This document shows, piece after piece, positions 20,023 through 28,748 of a DNA stretch of 64,000 nucleotides. The stretch's first letter is position 1, and each line of letters starts with the position of its first letter. Source of the DNA: an uncultured Alphaproteobacteria bacterium (GTDB lineage Bacteria; Pseudomonadota; Alphaproteobacteria; SP197); assembly GCA_943787175.1 (NCBI GenBank), contig CALSLK010000031.1, forward strand, positions 1 to 64,000, in the 5' to 3' direction. The translations under genes were made by a program, and so were the position numbers. The notes below the pieces were generated by a model. It saw only the letters and a program-made list of their open reading frames with translations. It made no database searches and was not told the origin of the DNA.

Positions 20023-21144
20023 TCAGGCGGCGTCCAACGCCCGGCAATCCTGCGAATGCCAGCCGATCTTGATATCCTGTCCCACATCAAAGCTGCGCCC
20101 GCCCGATCCGCGCGGCATCTTGATGACGAAATCGTCATTGCCACAGGTCTCCACACGCACACGTGTGTGGTCGCCCATATAGATGAGCTCGCGCACCGTT
20201 GCAGTGTGGATGTCGTCGCAGGTGTTGTCTGCGCCGGGCTCAACCGTGATGACTTCCGGACGCAGGGAAAGGACGGATTTTTCTCCAACGCCGCCGATGT
20301 TGACCGGCAGTGCCTTGATCATCTCACCCGATTCGAGCTCGACCGTACAACGGTCGCCCGAAACGTCCTTGACCGTTCCGATAAGCTTGTTGTTCTCACC
20401 GATAAACTCGGCAACGAACGCATTTTTTGGCTTCTCGTATAGGGTTTCCGGGTCATCCAGCTGCTGAATGATGCCGTCGTTGAAGACTGCAATCCGGTTT
20501 GACATCGTCAGGGCTTCGCTCTGGTCATGGGTCACGTAGACGAAGGTCAGGCCGATGTTCTCGTGAATATGCTTCATCTCGATCTGCATCTGCTCGCGCA
20601 GCTGCTTGTCGAGGGCGCCCAGAGGCTCGTCCATCAGAACGATCTGGGGCTGGAACACCAGGGCGCGCGCCAGCGCAACGCGCTGCTGCTGGCCACCGGA
20701 AAGCTGTCCGGGGCGGCGGCGCTCGAAACCGGTCAGTTCGACCATGGCCATCGCATCGGCGATCTTGGCTTCCTGCTCGGACTTGTCGACACCGTGGCAC
20801 TGCAACGGGAACGCCAGGTTCTCGTGCACCGTCATGTGCGGGAACAGCGCATAATTCTGGAACACCATGCCGATGTTGCGCTTGTGCGGTGGCACCGACT
20901 TGAGTGATTGGCCGTCCAGCGTGATGTCACCGTGGGTGGCCGATTCGAATCCGGCCAGCATCATCAGGGTGGTGGTCTTTCCCGAACCCGACGGACCCAG
21001 CAGCGTCAGAAACTCGCCGCGCTCGACATCAAGGTTGAGATCCTTGACGACGAGAATCTCGCCGTCATAGGTCTTTTGCACATTTTCAAATCGGACCAGC
21101 GGCTCATTCGCGCCGGCACCTCTGTTGTGGCCTGAATCGGTCAT
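20023..21144 (-). CDS. ABC transporter ATPase, PotA type
   Basis: A 373-residue ATP-binding subunit, first gene of the importer unit. Walker [11 protein letters not shown]-loop [14 protein letters not shown], signature [15 protein letters not shown], Walker [13 protein letters not shown] and H-loop [11 protein letters not shown] are all intact. The C-terminal TOBE domain begins near residue 245 ([17 protein letters not shown]) and includes [11 protein letters not shown]. Its length matches PotA. A 120-bp gap separates it from the binding-protein gene. The 220-bp region upstream, shared with the divergent Sel1 gene, should hold the operon promoter. Confidence 0.94.
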   Translation of the reverse strand: MTDSGHNRGAGANEPLVRFENVQKTYDGEILVVKDLNLDVERGEFLTLLGPSGSGKTTTLMMLAGFESATHGDITLDGQSLKSVPPHKRNIGMVFQNYALFPHMTVHENLAFPLQCHGVDKSEQEAKIADAMAMVELTGFERRRPGQLSGGQQQRVALARALVFQPQIVLMDEPLGALDKQLREQMQIEMKHIHENIGLTFVYVTHDQSEALTMSNRIAVFNDGIIQQLDDPETLYEKPKNAFVAEFIGENNKLIGTVKDVSGDRCTVELESGEMIKALPVNIGGVGEKSVLSLRPEVITVEPGADNTCDDIHTATVRELIYMGDHTRVRVETCGNDDFVIKMPRGSGGRSFDVGQDIKIGWHSQDCRALDAA

Positions 21145-21364
21145 TTGTCTTGTTTTTCCCGCCCGTTGCCTCTTATGGATTCGATCGCAGCCTTTGCGGC
21201 TTTTCTATCGAACGCGCCAAAGAAGTGCATTTGCACGGCCCGGCTGTCAACATGTGTGCATCGCATCGGGCCCTTTTTTTGCCATCTTCTGTCATCAAAT
21301 GACCCATGTGCGAATGCAACACTATAATGACTCGCCCGTTTGTGGCGGGCGCAACGTGTTTTCC

Positions 21365-22687
21365 ATGGTTATGGCGGTCCAGAATCAGATGCAGCTACTC
21401 TCAAACCGAATCGGCAGGCTGTTGGCACTGTCCCTTGTCGGGATTCTTGCGCCGCGCATGCTGCATGCTGAACTACCCGCATTGCCGATGAGCAACGATG
21501 CGGTGATCGACGTCGTGGCAGAACATGGCCTTCTGTTCGAAAGCGAGTTCGAGGCTCTTGATGACCCCTATGTCGGGCCCCTGATCGTCGGGCGCGCGCA
21601 GGATCGCGAGACTCCGGCCAGTGCAGTCAGCGTGATCCTCTATCAGGGAGAAAGTGGCCCCAATCAGGTCCGAATCGTTCTAACGGGCCCCTGGAGCGAT
21701 CTGCCCGAACGCATAGAGATGGCTGCTGACATCGTTGATCTGGCCATCGCGGTGCCGCCCGTTTACGGAGCGCTACCTAACGATCCAACCCTTGCGGGGA
21801 TGAGCCAGACGGCACGCTGGTTATACGGTCTTATGACGGAATCGTGGCTTGGTTGGCCCGGATCCGACCAGCGACTGGTTCGTGTTCGTGACGGGGGGGC
21901 GGTGATTGTCGAAGGTGTCCCGCCCGAAATCTGGGGTATCACCCTGGTAATGGACGAAGGCCAGCCGGATCAGACCTGGCCTGGCGCTTTTTACGAACTC
22001 GATTCACCTGGCGTCACGGCTGGTCGTGCGTTGATCCGGGCTGGCGAGTATCAGCAGGCCTATGACGTCTTGTTGCCTCTCGCCGAAGCCGAGGATCCCC
22101 AGGCTGCTACCCTGATGGGTGATATGTATCGTTATGGCCGCCTGGATTACCCCTCCATGGAACGTGCGGCGGACTGGTATCTAATCGGCGGGCGTTTCCG
22201 CTATCCCCCGGCCGTCTGGGCACTGGCATCCATGGGCAATGAAGGCTGGGGCGTTTTTTTTGTCAGCAACTTTAAGGCGCCGTTGATTGTTCAAGCTGCT
22301 GAAACCGGTTCGGCCGACGCCCTTTATTTGCTGTCTGGAACCAATGCCAGCGTGAACTATGTCCGGCCCCAGGGCGTGACGTCTTTTGAACAGGCTCTGA
22401 CCTCAGCACAATGGGGGCTTCTTGGTGCCCAGCAGGATATCGCCCTGCGTTATGCCACGGCCGACGGGGTCGAAGGCGATGCCGTTGAAGCCTATGCCTG
22501 GGCTCTGGCGGCGTTGGCAAACACGGGCCCCGGCCTTGATGACATCCGCTCGCACCAGCTTGTCGCGGACCTGCGCAAGGGTCTGACCGATGACGAGATC
22601 GCAGCAGCAGAACTGCGCGCCGGGGAACTGGTCACCGGCCCGCCCCAATGGCCCGAGGAAGTCGACGGCAACATCGTCAAGGACTGA
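21365..22687 (+). CDS. Exported Sel1-repeat-like protein
   Basis: About 440 residues from the ATG at 21365 (21371 and 21389 are alternatives; the frame is open further upstream but that part has poor coding character). The start region gives a signal peptide, NRIGRLLALSLVGILAPRMLHA, so the protein is secreted or periplasmic. The second half holds Sel1/TPR-type helices (EDPQAATLMGDMYRYGRL, ERAADWYLIGGRFRYPPAVWALASMG, EAYAWALAALANTG). The first half has no match I recognise. Sel1 proteins usually serve as scaffolds. It overlaps the convergent next gene by 11 bases. Confidence 0.7.
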   Translation: MVMAVQNQMQLLSNRIGRLLALSLVGILAPRMLHAELPALPMSNDAVIDVVAEHGLLFESEFEALDDPYVGPLIVGRAQDRETPASAVSVILYQGESGPNQVRIVLTGPWSDLPERIEMAADIVDLAIAVPPVYGALPNDPTLAGMSQTARWLYGLMTESWLGWPGSDQRLVRVRDGGAVIVEGVPPEIWGITLVMDEGQPDQTWPGAFYELDSPGVTAGRALIRAGEYQQAYDVLLPLAEAEDPQAATLMGDMYRYGRLDYPSMERAADWYLIGGRFRYPPAVWALASMGNEGWGVFFVSNFKAPLIVQAAETGSADALYLLSGTNASVNYVRPQGVTSFEQALTSAQWGLLGAQQDIALRYATADGVEGDAVEAYAWALAALANTGPGLDDIRSHQLVADLRKGLTDDEIAAAELRAGELVTGPPQWPEEVDGNIVKD

Positions 22688-23144
22688 GTGCCCTGAGTCC
22701 TTCTACATAGTCTGCGGGCAGGCCATGCTCGATGGCTCCCTCGATCATCAGGCCCAGATAGACCGGTGATGGCGGGAAGGGCCCGCCCGGTCGCGCCACG
22801 CGGTAGAGGTCTGCGCTGTGCCATGCCTGATCGGCACCCAGCACGCGGAAGGTTTCGCGCCGGTAGAGTCCCTCGTTGACGTTTTCCAGCTCGTCCATGG
22901 CTTCGATCTCGGCGCGTTTGATCGCGTAAAGCGCGCCATGCACCAATCCGCCGGGTGTCTCGATGATGGTCGAGATGCCGCCCTTCATGTTGGTCGAATA
23001 GCGGCGGAACGCAATGCTGTAGTTCGGAAGGGCAGCATGCATCACGGTGCGCGCAGACGGACACTCATCGTGGACGTAACGGATGGCCAGATTCGAGCCA
23101 TAGGCAAAGTTGAGAAGTTCGTCAGGCGCAAGGTCCAGAGCCAT
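22677..23144 (-). CDS. Gamma-glutamylcyclotransferase-fold (AIG2-like) protein
   Basis: A 155-residue protein with the family hallmark FAYGSNLA near residue 13 and the likely catalytic glutamate in DELENVNEGLYRRE. It follows the usual order: AYGSN turn, LPNYSIAFRRYSTNMKGG, GLVHGALYAIKRAEIEAMD. These enzymes release 5-oxoproline from gamma-glutamyl peptides or amines, or act on other gamma-glutamyl adducts. It is 16 bp downstream of an M24-family gene in the same direction and probably co-transcribed, which suggests a related amine or amino-acid substrate. Confidence 0.85.
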   Translation of the reverse strand: MALDLAPDELLNFAYGSNLAIRYVHDECPSARTVMHAALPNYSIAFRRYSTNMKGGISTIIETPGGLVHGALYAIKRAEIEAMDELENVNEGLYRRETFRVLGADQAWHSADLYRVARPGGPFPPSPVYLGLMIEGAIEHGLPADYVEGLRALSP

Positions 23145-23160
23145 CGATGGTGATCCTGTT

Positions 23161-24339
23161 CTAGAGGTCGCAGATGTGGAGTTCGCGCGGGGCGTCGGTC
23201 AGGGCTTGGCAGCCGTTTTCGGTGACCAGGACGGTTTCGCTGAAGCCCATGTTCCCCGTGCCCCGGAAACCTGCCATGGGAACAAGATGAAACACCTCGC
23301 CCGCTTCAAGCGGACGTTCGTTGCCCTCAGCAATATCGTCAACCAGCCCTTCGCCCCAGCCCGGTGCAAAGGCGACACCCAGTGAGTAACCCGCCCGGTG
23401 GCGGAACTCCTCACCCATGCCGCCTTTCTTCATGATGGTCCGTCCTGCCCGGTCGACATCCTGGGGTGTGACCCCGGGCCGTATCGTTCCCAGCATCGCT
23501 TCCAGTGCCTCGATCGACGTGGCGGCACGATGTGCTGCCTCGTTGCCGGGTTTGCCCACGCTGGCCATGCGCATCAGGGAGCCGGAGTAACGTTTGTAGC
23601 AGCCGCCAACCTCGAAATAGACCGTGTGGCCCGGCTCGATCACGGCACGTTCAGGCAGCATGTGCGTCACGGCCGAACGCGGGCCCGTCACCACATAAGG
23701 GCCGCCAGCGGGGTGTTCGCCGCCTTCATGCATCAGCGCCTGATAGATGTCGCCGGCGACCTGGTTTTCGGTTTTGCCGGGCACCACGGCTTCCAGCCCG
23801 GCCCTCATGCCTACCGAAGCAATGCGGGCGGCTTCGCGGATCGCGTCGATTTCAGCAGCTGACTTGATGCGCCTGGCATTCTCCAGCACGTGACCGGCCG
23901 GCATGGTCGCACCGCGGCCCCATGTTGCCCGCACGGCATCCAGAATCCGTGGCGGCAGCCAGAAACCGCGCTCCTCGTAACCGATCTGTTTGCAGTCTGC
24001 GCCCGTGGCCTCCAGACCCTGCAGGGTGATGGCCACTTCGTCTTCGCCCATGAAGACGGTCAGCCCCGTCTTGATCCAGGAAAGTGCGCGCACGCATTCA
24101 TGTTCCAGTCTCGAAGTCACGAACTGCGGCGTGCCTTCCAGCGGCAACAGAAAGATCTGATAAACATAGTATCCGGTCGTGCGGTAACCCGTCAGCCAGT
24201 AGATGTTCTCCGGGCTCGTGACCATCAGCAGATCCAGCCCGGCCTCGGCCATGGCGGCTTTCACCCGCTTCATCCGGTCGTGGTATTCGCCGATCTCGAA
24301 CGGCAGACCAAACGGAAGGTCGTTGTCCCAATCCTGCAC
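23161..24339 (-). CDS. Creatinase-fold M24 family hydrolase lacking metal ligands
   Basis: A 392-residue pita-bread protein. The start is GTG with AGGAGA seven bases upstream. The N-terminal domain (residues about 15-150) precedes an M24 catalytic domain from about 160. Metallopeptidases of this fold need Asp, Asp, His, Glu, Glu; here the first two are replaced (TVYFEVGGCYKRYSGSLMR) and the first Glu is missing (VFHLVPMAGF), while HRAGYSLGVAFAPGWGEG and the last Glu remain. That pattern marks metal-free hydrolases such as creatinase and ectoine hydrolase (DoeA), and the GYSLG...GWGE stretch is DoeA-like. Substrate unknown. It is divergent from the Rieske gene at 24495. Confidence 0.85.
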   Translation of the reverse strand: MQDWDNDLPFGLPFEIGEYHDRMKRVKAAMAEAGLDLLMVTSPENIYWLTGYRTTGYYVYQIFLLPLEGTPQFVTSRLEHECVRALSWIKTGLTVFMGEDEVAITLQGLEATGADCKQIGYEERGFWLPPRILDAVRATWGRGATMPAGHVLENARRIKSAAEIDAIREAARIASVGMRAGLEAVVPGKTENQVAGDIYQALMHEGGEHPAGGPYVVTGPRSAVTHMLPERAVIEPGHTVYFEVGGCYKRYSGSLMRMASVGKPGNEAAHRAATSIEALEAMLGTIRPGVTPQDVDRAGRTIMKKGGMGEEFRHRAGYSLGVAFAPGWGEGLVDDIAEGNERPLEAGEVFHLVPMAGFRGTGNMGFSETVLVTENGCQALTDAPRELHICDL

Positions 24340-24494
24340 CAGACTTTCTCCTGTTTCGTTGCACGACCAGTCTAACCCGAACTTCCGTTCCTACCCCATT
24401 TGATCGCAGGGATGAGGGAATCTCATTTCCCGAATTGGGCAAAGTCGGTCATAATACAAGCATTCTCAACGGTTATAGCGTGATGGAGGCTGTG

Positions 24495-25721
24495 ATGCAG
24501 GCAAACACTGATGCTGTGTCTGTTAAGGAACTTGTGGCCCGGCAGAAGCCCGGATTCACGCTGGATCAACGGTTTTATCGCGATCCCGAGATCTTTCGGA
24601 AGGACCTGGAAAAGGTCGTCGGCAAGTCGTGGCTTTACGTCGACCACACCAGCGAAATCCCCAACAAGGGTGATTTCCTGCTTTATCAGATTGGCGAAGA
24701 ATCCATCATCGTCGTACGCGGTCGCGATGGCGAGGTTCGGGCGTTCTTCAACGTCTGCCGTCATCGCGGCAGCCATATCTGCCTTAAAGATCAGGGCAAT
24801 GTGCGCACGCTTACCTGTCCCTATCACGCCTGGATCTATGATCTTGAAGGCCGGTTGATCGCAGCGCGCGGCATGCCCGAGGATTTCGACAAATCGGAGT
24901 TTCCGCTCCATTCCTGCCAGGCCCGCGTTGCCCACGGTCTCATTTTCATCTGCCTGGCGCGTCCGGGCGATCCCGATGTAGCGGACTTTGATCCCATTGC
25001 TTCCGATATCGACCAGCTCACCGCTCTGCATCGCATCGAAGATACGAAGATCGTGCATCGCGAGGTTTACCCAACGCCTGCAAACTGGAAGCTCGTCGTC
25101 GACAACTTCCGTGAGTGTTACCACTGCACGCCGGCGCATCCTGAATACACGATGGTCAATGCCTACGTGAAAGCCCACGATCGCGACTTGGGATCCTATG
25201 ATCCCGTCGTCAAGGAATGGGAGGGCAAGACCATCGCCCTTGGCCATCCCGTCGGTCAGAACGGCGGCAATGAAGGTGATCCCCGCCAGCCCGGTGGATA
25301 CTGGCGCCAGCCGATCCGCGAGGGGTTCGTGACATTGTCGGAAGACGGCAAACCGGTCGCACCTCTCCTGGGCGATCTCCAACACTGGGATGGTGGCGAA
25401 ACGGCCTTTACCTTCGGGGCGCTCTCCTATGCCTATCTCTGTGCCGATCACCTCTGCATGTTCCGCTTCACGCCGGTCAGCCCAGAGCATTCCGATGTCG
25501 TCGTGACCTGGCATGTCCGGTCCGATGCTCAGGAAGGACGGGACTATGATCTCGAGCGTCTGAAATGGCTGTGGGATGTCACGACTGTCGAAGACACCAA
25601 GATCATCATCGACAACCAGAAGGGCGTGAACTCCAGCCGCTATGAACCCGGCCCCTATGCGCCCCTGGAGGCGTATTCCCACGATTTCACGCGCTGGTAC
25701 CTGGAGCGGCTCGCCGGTTAA
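24495..25721 (+). CDS. Rieske non-heme iron oxygenase alpha subunit (1)
   Basis: A 408-residue ring-hydroxylating-type oxygenase. The start at 24495 has GGAGG five bases upstream; the ATG at 24483 is weaker. The Rieske [2Fe-2S] ligands are Cys88/His90 (CRHRGSH) and Cys108/His111 (CPYHAW). The mononuclear iron site is His210/His215 in NFRECYHCTPAHPEY. The NFRECYHC motif and the open LVARQKPG resemble glycine-betaine, carnitine and stachydrine demethylases rather than aromatic dioxygenases; no beta subunit is present. Expected reaction: O2-dependent N-demethylation of a quaternary amine, releasing formaldehyde. No reductase gene is nearby. It is paralogous to the next gene. Confidence 0.92.
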   Translation: MQANTDAVSVKELVARQKPGFTLDQRFYRDPEIFRKDLEKVVGKSWLYVDHTSEIPNKGDFLLYQIGEESIIVVRGRDGEVRAFFNVCRHRGSHICLKDQGNVRTLTCPYHAWIYDLEGRLIAARGMPEDFDKSEFPLHSCQARVAHGLIFICLARPGDPDVADFDPIASDIDQLTALHRIEDTKIVHREVYPTPANWKLVVDNFRECYHCTPAHPEYTMVNAYVKAHDRDLGSYDPVVKEWEGKTIALGHPVGQNGGNEGDPRQPGGYWRQPIREGFVTLSEDGKPVAPLLGDLQHWDGGETAFTFGALSYAYLCADHLCMFRFTPVSPEHSDVVVTWHVRSDAQEGRDYDLERLKWLWDVTTVEDTKIIIDNQKGVNSSRYEPGPYAPLEAYSHDFTRWYLERLAG

Positions 25722-25797
25722 GGCATCAACTGTCATGGGTATTGACGAATCGTGTGTGTCAGCGTGAGAGTTACGCTGGCTAACCCGGGGTAAGGTC

Positions 25798-27057
25798 ATG
25801 GCGCATGATGCTGATGTGACGTTCGAAGAACTGGTGGCTCGCCAGAAGCCTGGCATGTCGCTGGAACAACCGTTCTATACCGACCCTGCGATCTTCGAGC
25901 GCGAGATGGCGGACGTGTTGCCGGGCCAGTGGCTTTACGTCGAACACACCACGACGATTCCCAAAAAGGGCGATTATGTCCTCTATGACATTGCCGGTGA
26001 GTCGATCATCGTCGTGCGCGGGCGCGATGGCGAAATCCGCGCGTTCTACAACGTGTGTCGTCATCGCGGCAGCCGCGTCTGTCTGGCACCACAGGGCAAT
26101 GTGCGCACACTGACCTGCCCCTACCACGCCTGGGTCTATGATCTCGAAGGCAAGCTCATCCATGCCGCACTTATGGCCGATGACTTCGATCCCGGTGACT
26201 GGCCGCTGCATGACTGCAGGGTGCGTGTGTGGGAAGGCATGATCTTCATCAACCTTGGTGATGATGACGGGCCGGTGGCCGATTTTGACGAAATCACCGC
26301 AGCCTTCGAGCGTTATGCCAAACCCTATCGCCTGGCTGATACCAGGATCATCCATCAGGAGACCTATCCCACGGACGCGAACTGGAAGCTCGCGGTCGAG
26401 AACTTCCGCGAGTGTTACCACTGTTCGCCGGCACATCCCGAATACACCACGGTCAATGCCTATGTGAACGACGGCGATCGCGATCCCGAAACCCGCGCGA
26501 AGCTGGTCGAAGACTGGGTCACAGAGTGGGAAAGCAAGGGCGTTGCTGCCTGTGACCTGCGGAATTGGGGCGACCTGCTCGACGCCATTCAACCCTATGG
26601 CGCGTTCCGACAGCCGATCCGCGAGGGTTCATGGACCCTGTCGCAGGATGGCCAGCCCGTGGCGCCGCTCATGGGTGATCTCAAGGAATGGGACAAGGGT
26701 GAAACCCTGCTCATTGTCGGGCCGCTCTTCTACATCTACCTGGCCAACGATCATGCCGCGCTGTTCCGGTTCACCCCGGTCCGTGAGGACCATTGCGAAG
26801 TCGTCGTGACCTGGCTGGTGCGGGACGATGCAGAGGAAGGGCGCGATTACGACACCGACAAGGTGATCTGGATGTGGGACGTCACCACCATCGAAGACAC
26901 CAAGATCATCAACGACAACCAGCTCGGCGTGAACTCCCGGCGCTATATGCCGGGCCGTTATTCCGAACGCGAATACGGCACGCGCAACTTCATTGCCTGG
27001 TATCTCAATCGCATGGGTGCCCAGGGTGTTGTCAGCCCCGTGGTGGGCCAGCCCTGA
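25798..27057 (+). CDS. Rieske non-heme iron oxygenase alpha subunit (2)
   Basis: A 419-residue paralogue of the preceding gene, 76 bp downstream. Rieske ligands are Cys87/His89 (CRHRGSR) and Cys107/His110 (CPYHAW); the catalytic iron motif is NFRECYHCSPAHPEY. Long identical stretches with copy 1 (ESIIVVRGRDGE, NVRTLTCPYHAW, AFRQPIREG versus YWRQPIREG, VTTIEDTKII) show a tandem duplication, but the region between residues about 225 and 270 differs, which should change the substrate pocket. A hairpin at 27066-27093 ends the pair. Confidence 0.92.
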   Translation: MAHDADVTFEELVARQKPGMSLEQPFYTDPAIFEREMADVLPGQWLYVEHTTTIPKKGDYVLYDIAGESIIVVRGRDGEIRAFYNVCRHRGSRVCLAPQGNVRTLTCPYHAWVYDLEGKLIHAALMADDFDPGDWPLHDCRVRVWEGMIFINLGDDDGPVADFDEITAAFERYAKPYRLADTRIIHQETYPTDANWKLAVENFRECYHCSPAHPEYTTVNAYVNDGDRDPETRAKLVEDWVTEWESKGVAACDLRNWGDLLDAIQPYGAFRQPIREGSWTLSQDGQPVAPLMGDLKEWDKGETLLIVGPLFYIYLANDHAALFRFTPVREDHCEVVVTWLVRDDAEEGRDYDTDKVIWMWDVTTIEDTKIINDNQLGVNSRRYMPGRYSEREYGTRNFIAWYLNRMGAQGVVSPVVGQP

Positions 27058-27065
27058 AAATGCAA

Positions 27066-27093
27066 AGCGGCCGGCGTGAGGGCGCCGACCGCT
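27066..27093. terminator. GC-rich hairpin between convergent genes
   Basis: AGCGGCCGGCG and CGCCGACCGCT form an 11-bp stem (one mismatch) around a six-base loop, nine bases after the Rieske (2) stop. No long T run follows, so termination would be weak. It can serve both the plus-strand Rieske pair and the small minus-strand frame at 27121-27334. Confidence 0.55.
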
Positions 27094-27120
27094 GCAATCA
27101 AACGACTGGACTGGTGTGGC

Positions 27121-27334
27121 TTACGCCGCCAGCTGCAGATCGCTGATCTCGAAATCACAGATGCAGACCATCAGGTCATTCATGTCGTCGGCAACGATCG
27201 TGTCGTCGCCGCGTCCTGGCGGCAAGCTGGTCAACATCGGCGCTGGCCTGCTTTGCAGCAACCGCGTCGGCGAAGAGAACCACGGTGTCGCGGTCCTGGC
27301 TGTCGATGATGATGTCGGTGGTGTTCTTGGTCAT
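27121..27334 (-). pseudogene. Small Asp-rich ORF, probably frameshifted
   Basis: The ATG at 27334 has GGGGGGA six bases upstream and opens MTKNTTDIIIDSQDRDTVV, a frame of 52 codons stopping at 27176. One base out of frame, the coding pattern continues as PPGRGDDTIVADDMNDLMV and ends at a TAA at 27121 with DLQLAA, giving about 70 residues in all. The composition (many Asp, DIII repeats) slightly recalls the ends of RTX-type exported proteins, but nothing is recognised. The remainder of the 500-bp gap (27335-27563) shows no other gene; it should carry the promoters for both directions. Confidence 0.35.
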
Positions 27335-27563
27335 GGTCATTCCCCCCAGAATGATGATGGGCGTTTCGCCCGCTGTCTGGGGATCATGTAGGAACAACCC
27401 CGAATCCGGCAAGACCGGCTACCGGCCATCTGTGCGTCCGGTCACACCGGGTTCGCCGTCTCAACAGACAAGTGTGTGCTTCATCACATGATTTGGCCCG
27501 ATAGAGCCCCCTTGCGCTGCCCGGCCGTTTGCCGCCACCATGCCCCGCATTGGAGGCGTGGAC

Positions 27564-28739
27564 ATGAAAACACTCGATAATCTGCTCGACGATCTGGCCC
27601 AGTACGTCACGACACCCGACGATGCTTCCTGGTCGCTTCCGCGTGACGCTTACCTGTCGCCGGATCTTCATGATCTGGAGGTTCGCGAGATCTTCGAGAA
27701 GTCCTGGCTTTGCGTCGGGCGTGAAGAGTACATCGCCAAACCTGGCGATTACTTCACCATCGACCTGATGGACGAGCCGGTGGTCATCGTGCACGGCACC
27801 GATGGCGTGATCCGTGCGCTCAACAGCGCCTGCCGCCATCGCTACATGCCGGTGGTCGCGGGCAAGGGCAATGCCAAACGGTTTGTCTGCCCCTACCACA
27901 CCTGGACCTATGCCACCGATGGACGCCTGATCGGCGCGCCCCATATGGAAGGCAGCAAGGTGTTCGACAAGGCCGCCTGCAGCCTGCCGCAGTACCGCCT
28001 GGAAAGCTGGCAGGGATTTCTCTTCGTCAACCTGGATGACGATGCCGCCCCACTTCAGGTCACGATGGCGTCCATGGATAAGGCCGCAACGAACTACCGT
28101 GTCCATGAGCAGACCGAGGTCTTCCATTACGAGATGACATGGAACGGCAACTGGAAGCTCTCCGCCGAGAACTCCATGGAGTACTACCATCACATCGGCC
28201 TGCATTCCGGCACGGTCGGGGTCCAGATGCCGGCAAAGGGGGCCTACTTCCCCGACAGCACGCAAGCCGACGACACCTTCACCCACTCACGTTGCAGAGT
28301 GGGCGATGAGTTCCTGGGCGGAGCTGATCATCCGCTCAACCCGCGCGGCGACCTGACCGGCCTGACCCAGGAAGAGCTCGAAACCGGCTATCTCGTCTAT
28401 GTCTTTCCTGCGTTCACCATGGCGATGCGGGCAGGCACCAACAACTGGCTTGCCTTCCGCCCGGATGGCCCTGAGAAGACCACGGTGCTGGGCGGATACC
28501 TGATGTGGCGTGATTTGGTCGAAGAAGATCCAGAGGTCACCGCTGCGCGTGCCGAGCTGATCGAGAAGGTCAACACCGAGGATGCGCTGGCCACCACCGA
28601 ACTGGCCCGGGTGATGCGCTCTCGCAAGGCGGGTCGTGGACCACTCGCGCCCTTCGAAAAGACCATCGCCCAGTTCTACAAGTACCTGGGCCGCACGCTT
28701 GCCGGCGACCGGATCACGACGCGCCAGGCTGCTGAATAG
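27564..28739 (+). CDS. Rieske non-heme iron oxygenase alpha subunit (3), array gene 1
   Basis: A 391-residue oxygenase; start at 27564 with GGAGG seven bases upstream. Rieske motifs are CRHRYMP and CPYHTW, and the mononuclear site is NWKLSAENSMEYYHHIGLH. It is the first member of a three-gene array that shares C-terminal QFYKYLGRTLAGDR. Sequence around CxYHxW (Thr instead of Gly after His) and the middle domain differ more from the other two than they do from each other. It forms a different subgroup from Rieske (1) and (2), with Tyr-Tyr-His-His at the iron site. Substrate unknown; no reductase is encoded beside it. Confidence 0.92.
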   Translation: MKTLDNLLDDLAQYVTTPDDASWSLPRDAYLSPDLHDLEVREIFEKSWLCVGREEYIAKPGDYFTIDLMDEPVVIVHGTDGVIRALNSACRHRYMPVVAGKGNAKRFVCPYHTWTYATDGRLIGAPHMEGSKVFDKAACSLPQYRLESWQGFLFVNLDDDAAPLQVTMASMDKAATNYRVHEQTEVFHYEMTWNGNWKLSAENSMEYYHHIGLHSGTVGVQMPAKGAYFPDSTQADDTFTHSRCRVGDEFLGGADHPLNPRGDLTGLTQEELETGYLVYVFPAFTMAMRAGTNNWLAFRPDGPEKTTVLGGYLMWRDLVEEDPEVTAARAELIEKVNTEDALATTELARVMRSRKAGRGPLAPFEKTIAQFYKYLGRTLAGDRITTRQAAE

Positions 28740-28748
28740 GAAATGATC

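Noticed and set aside
22272..22648. Minus-strand frames over the Sel1 gene
   Set aside because: The plus frame has a signal peptide and Sel1-type helices; the minus frames are low-complexity Arg/Pro-rich shadows.
27116..27391. 91-codon plus-strand frame after Rieske (2)
   Set aside because: It is antisense to the better supported small minus-strand frame and has no ribosome site.
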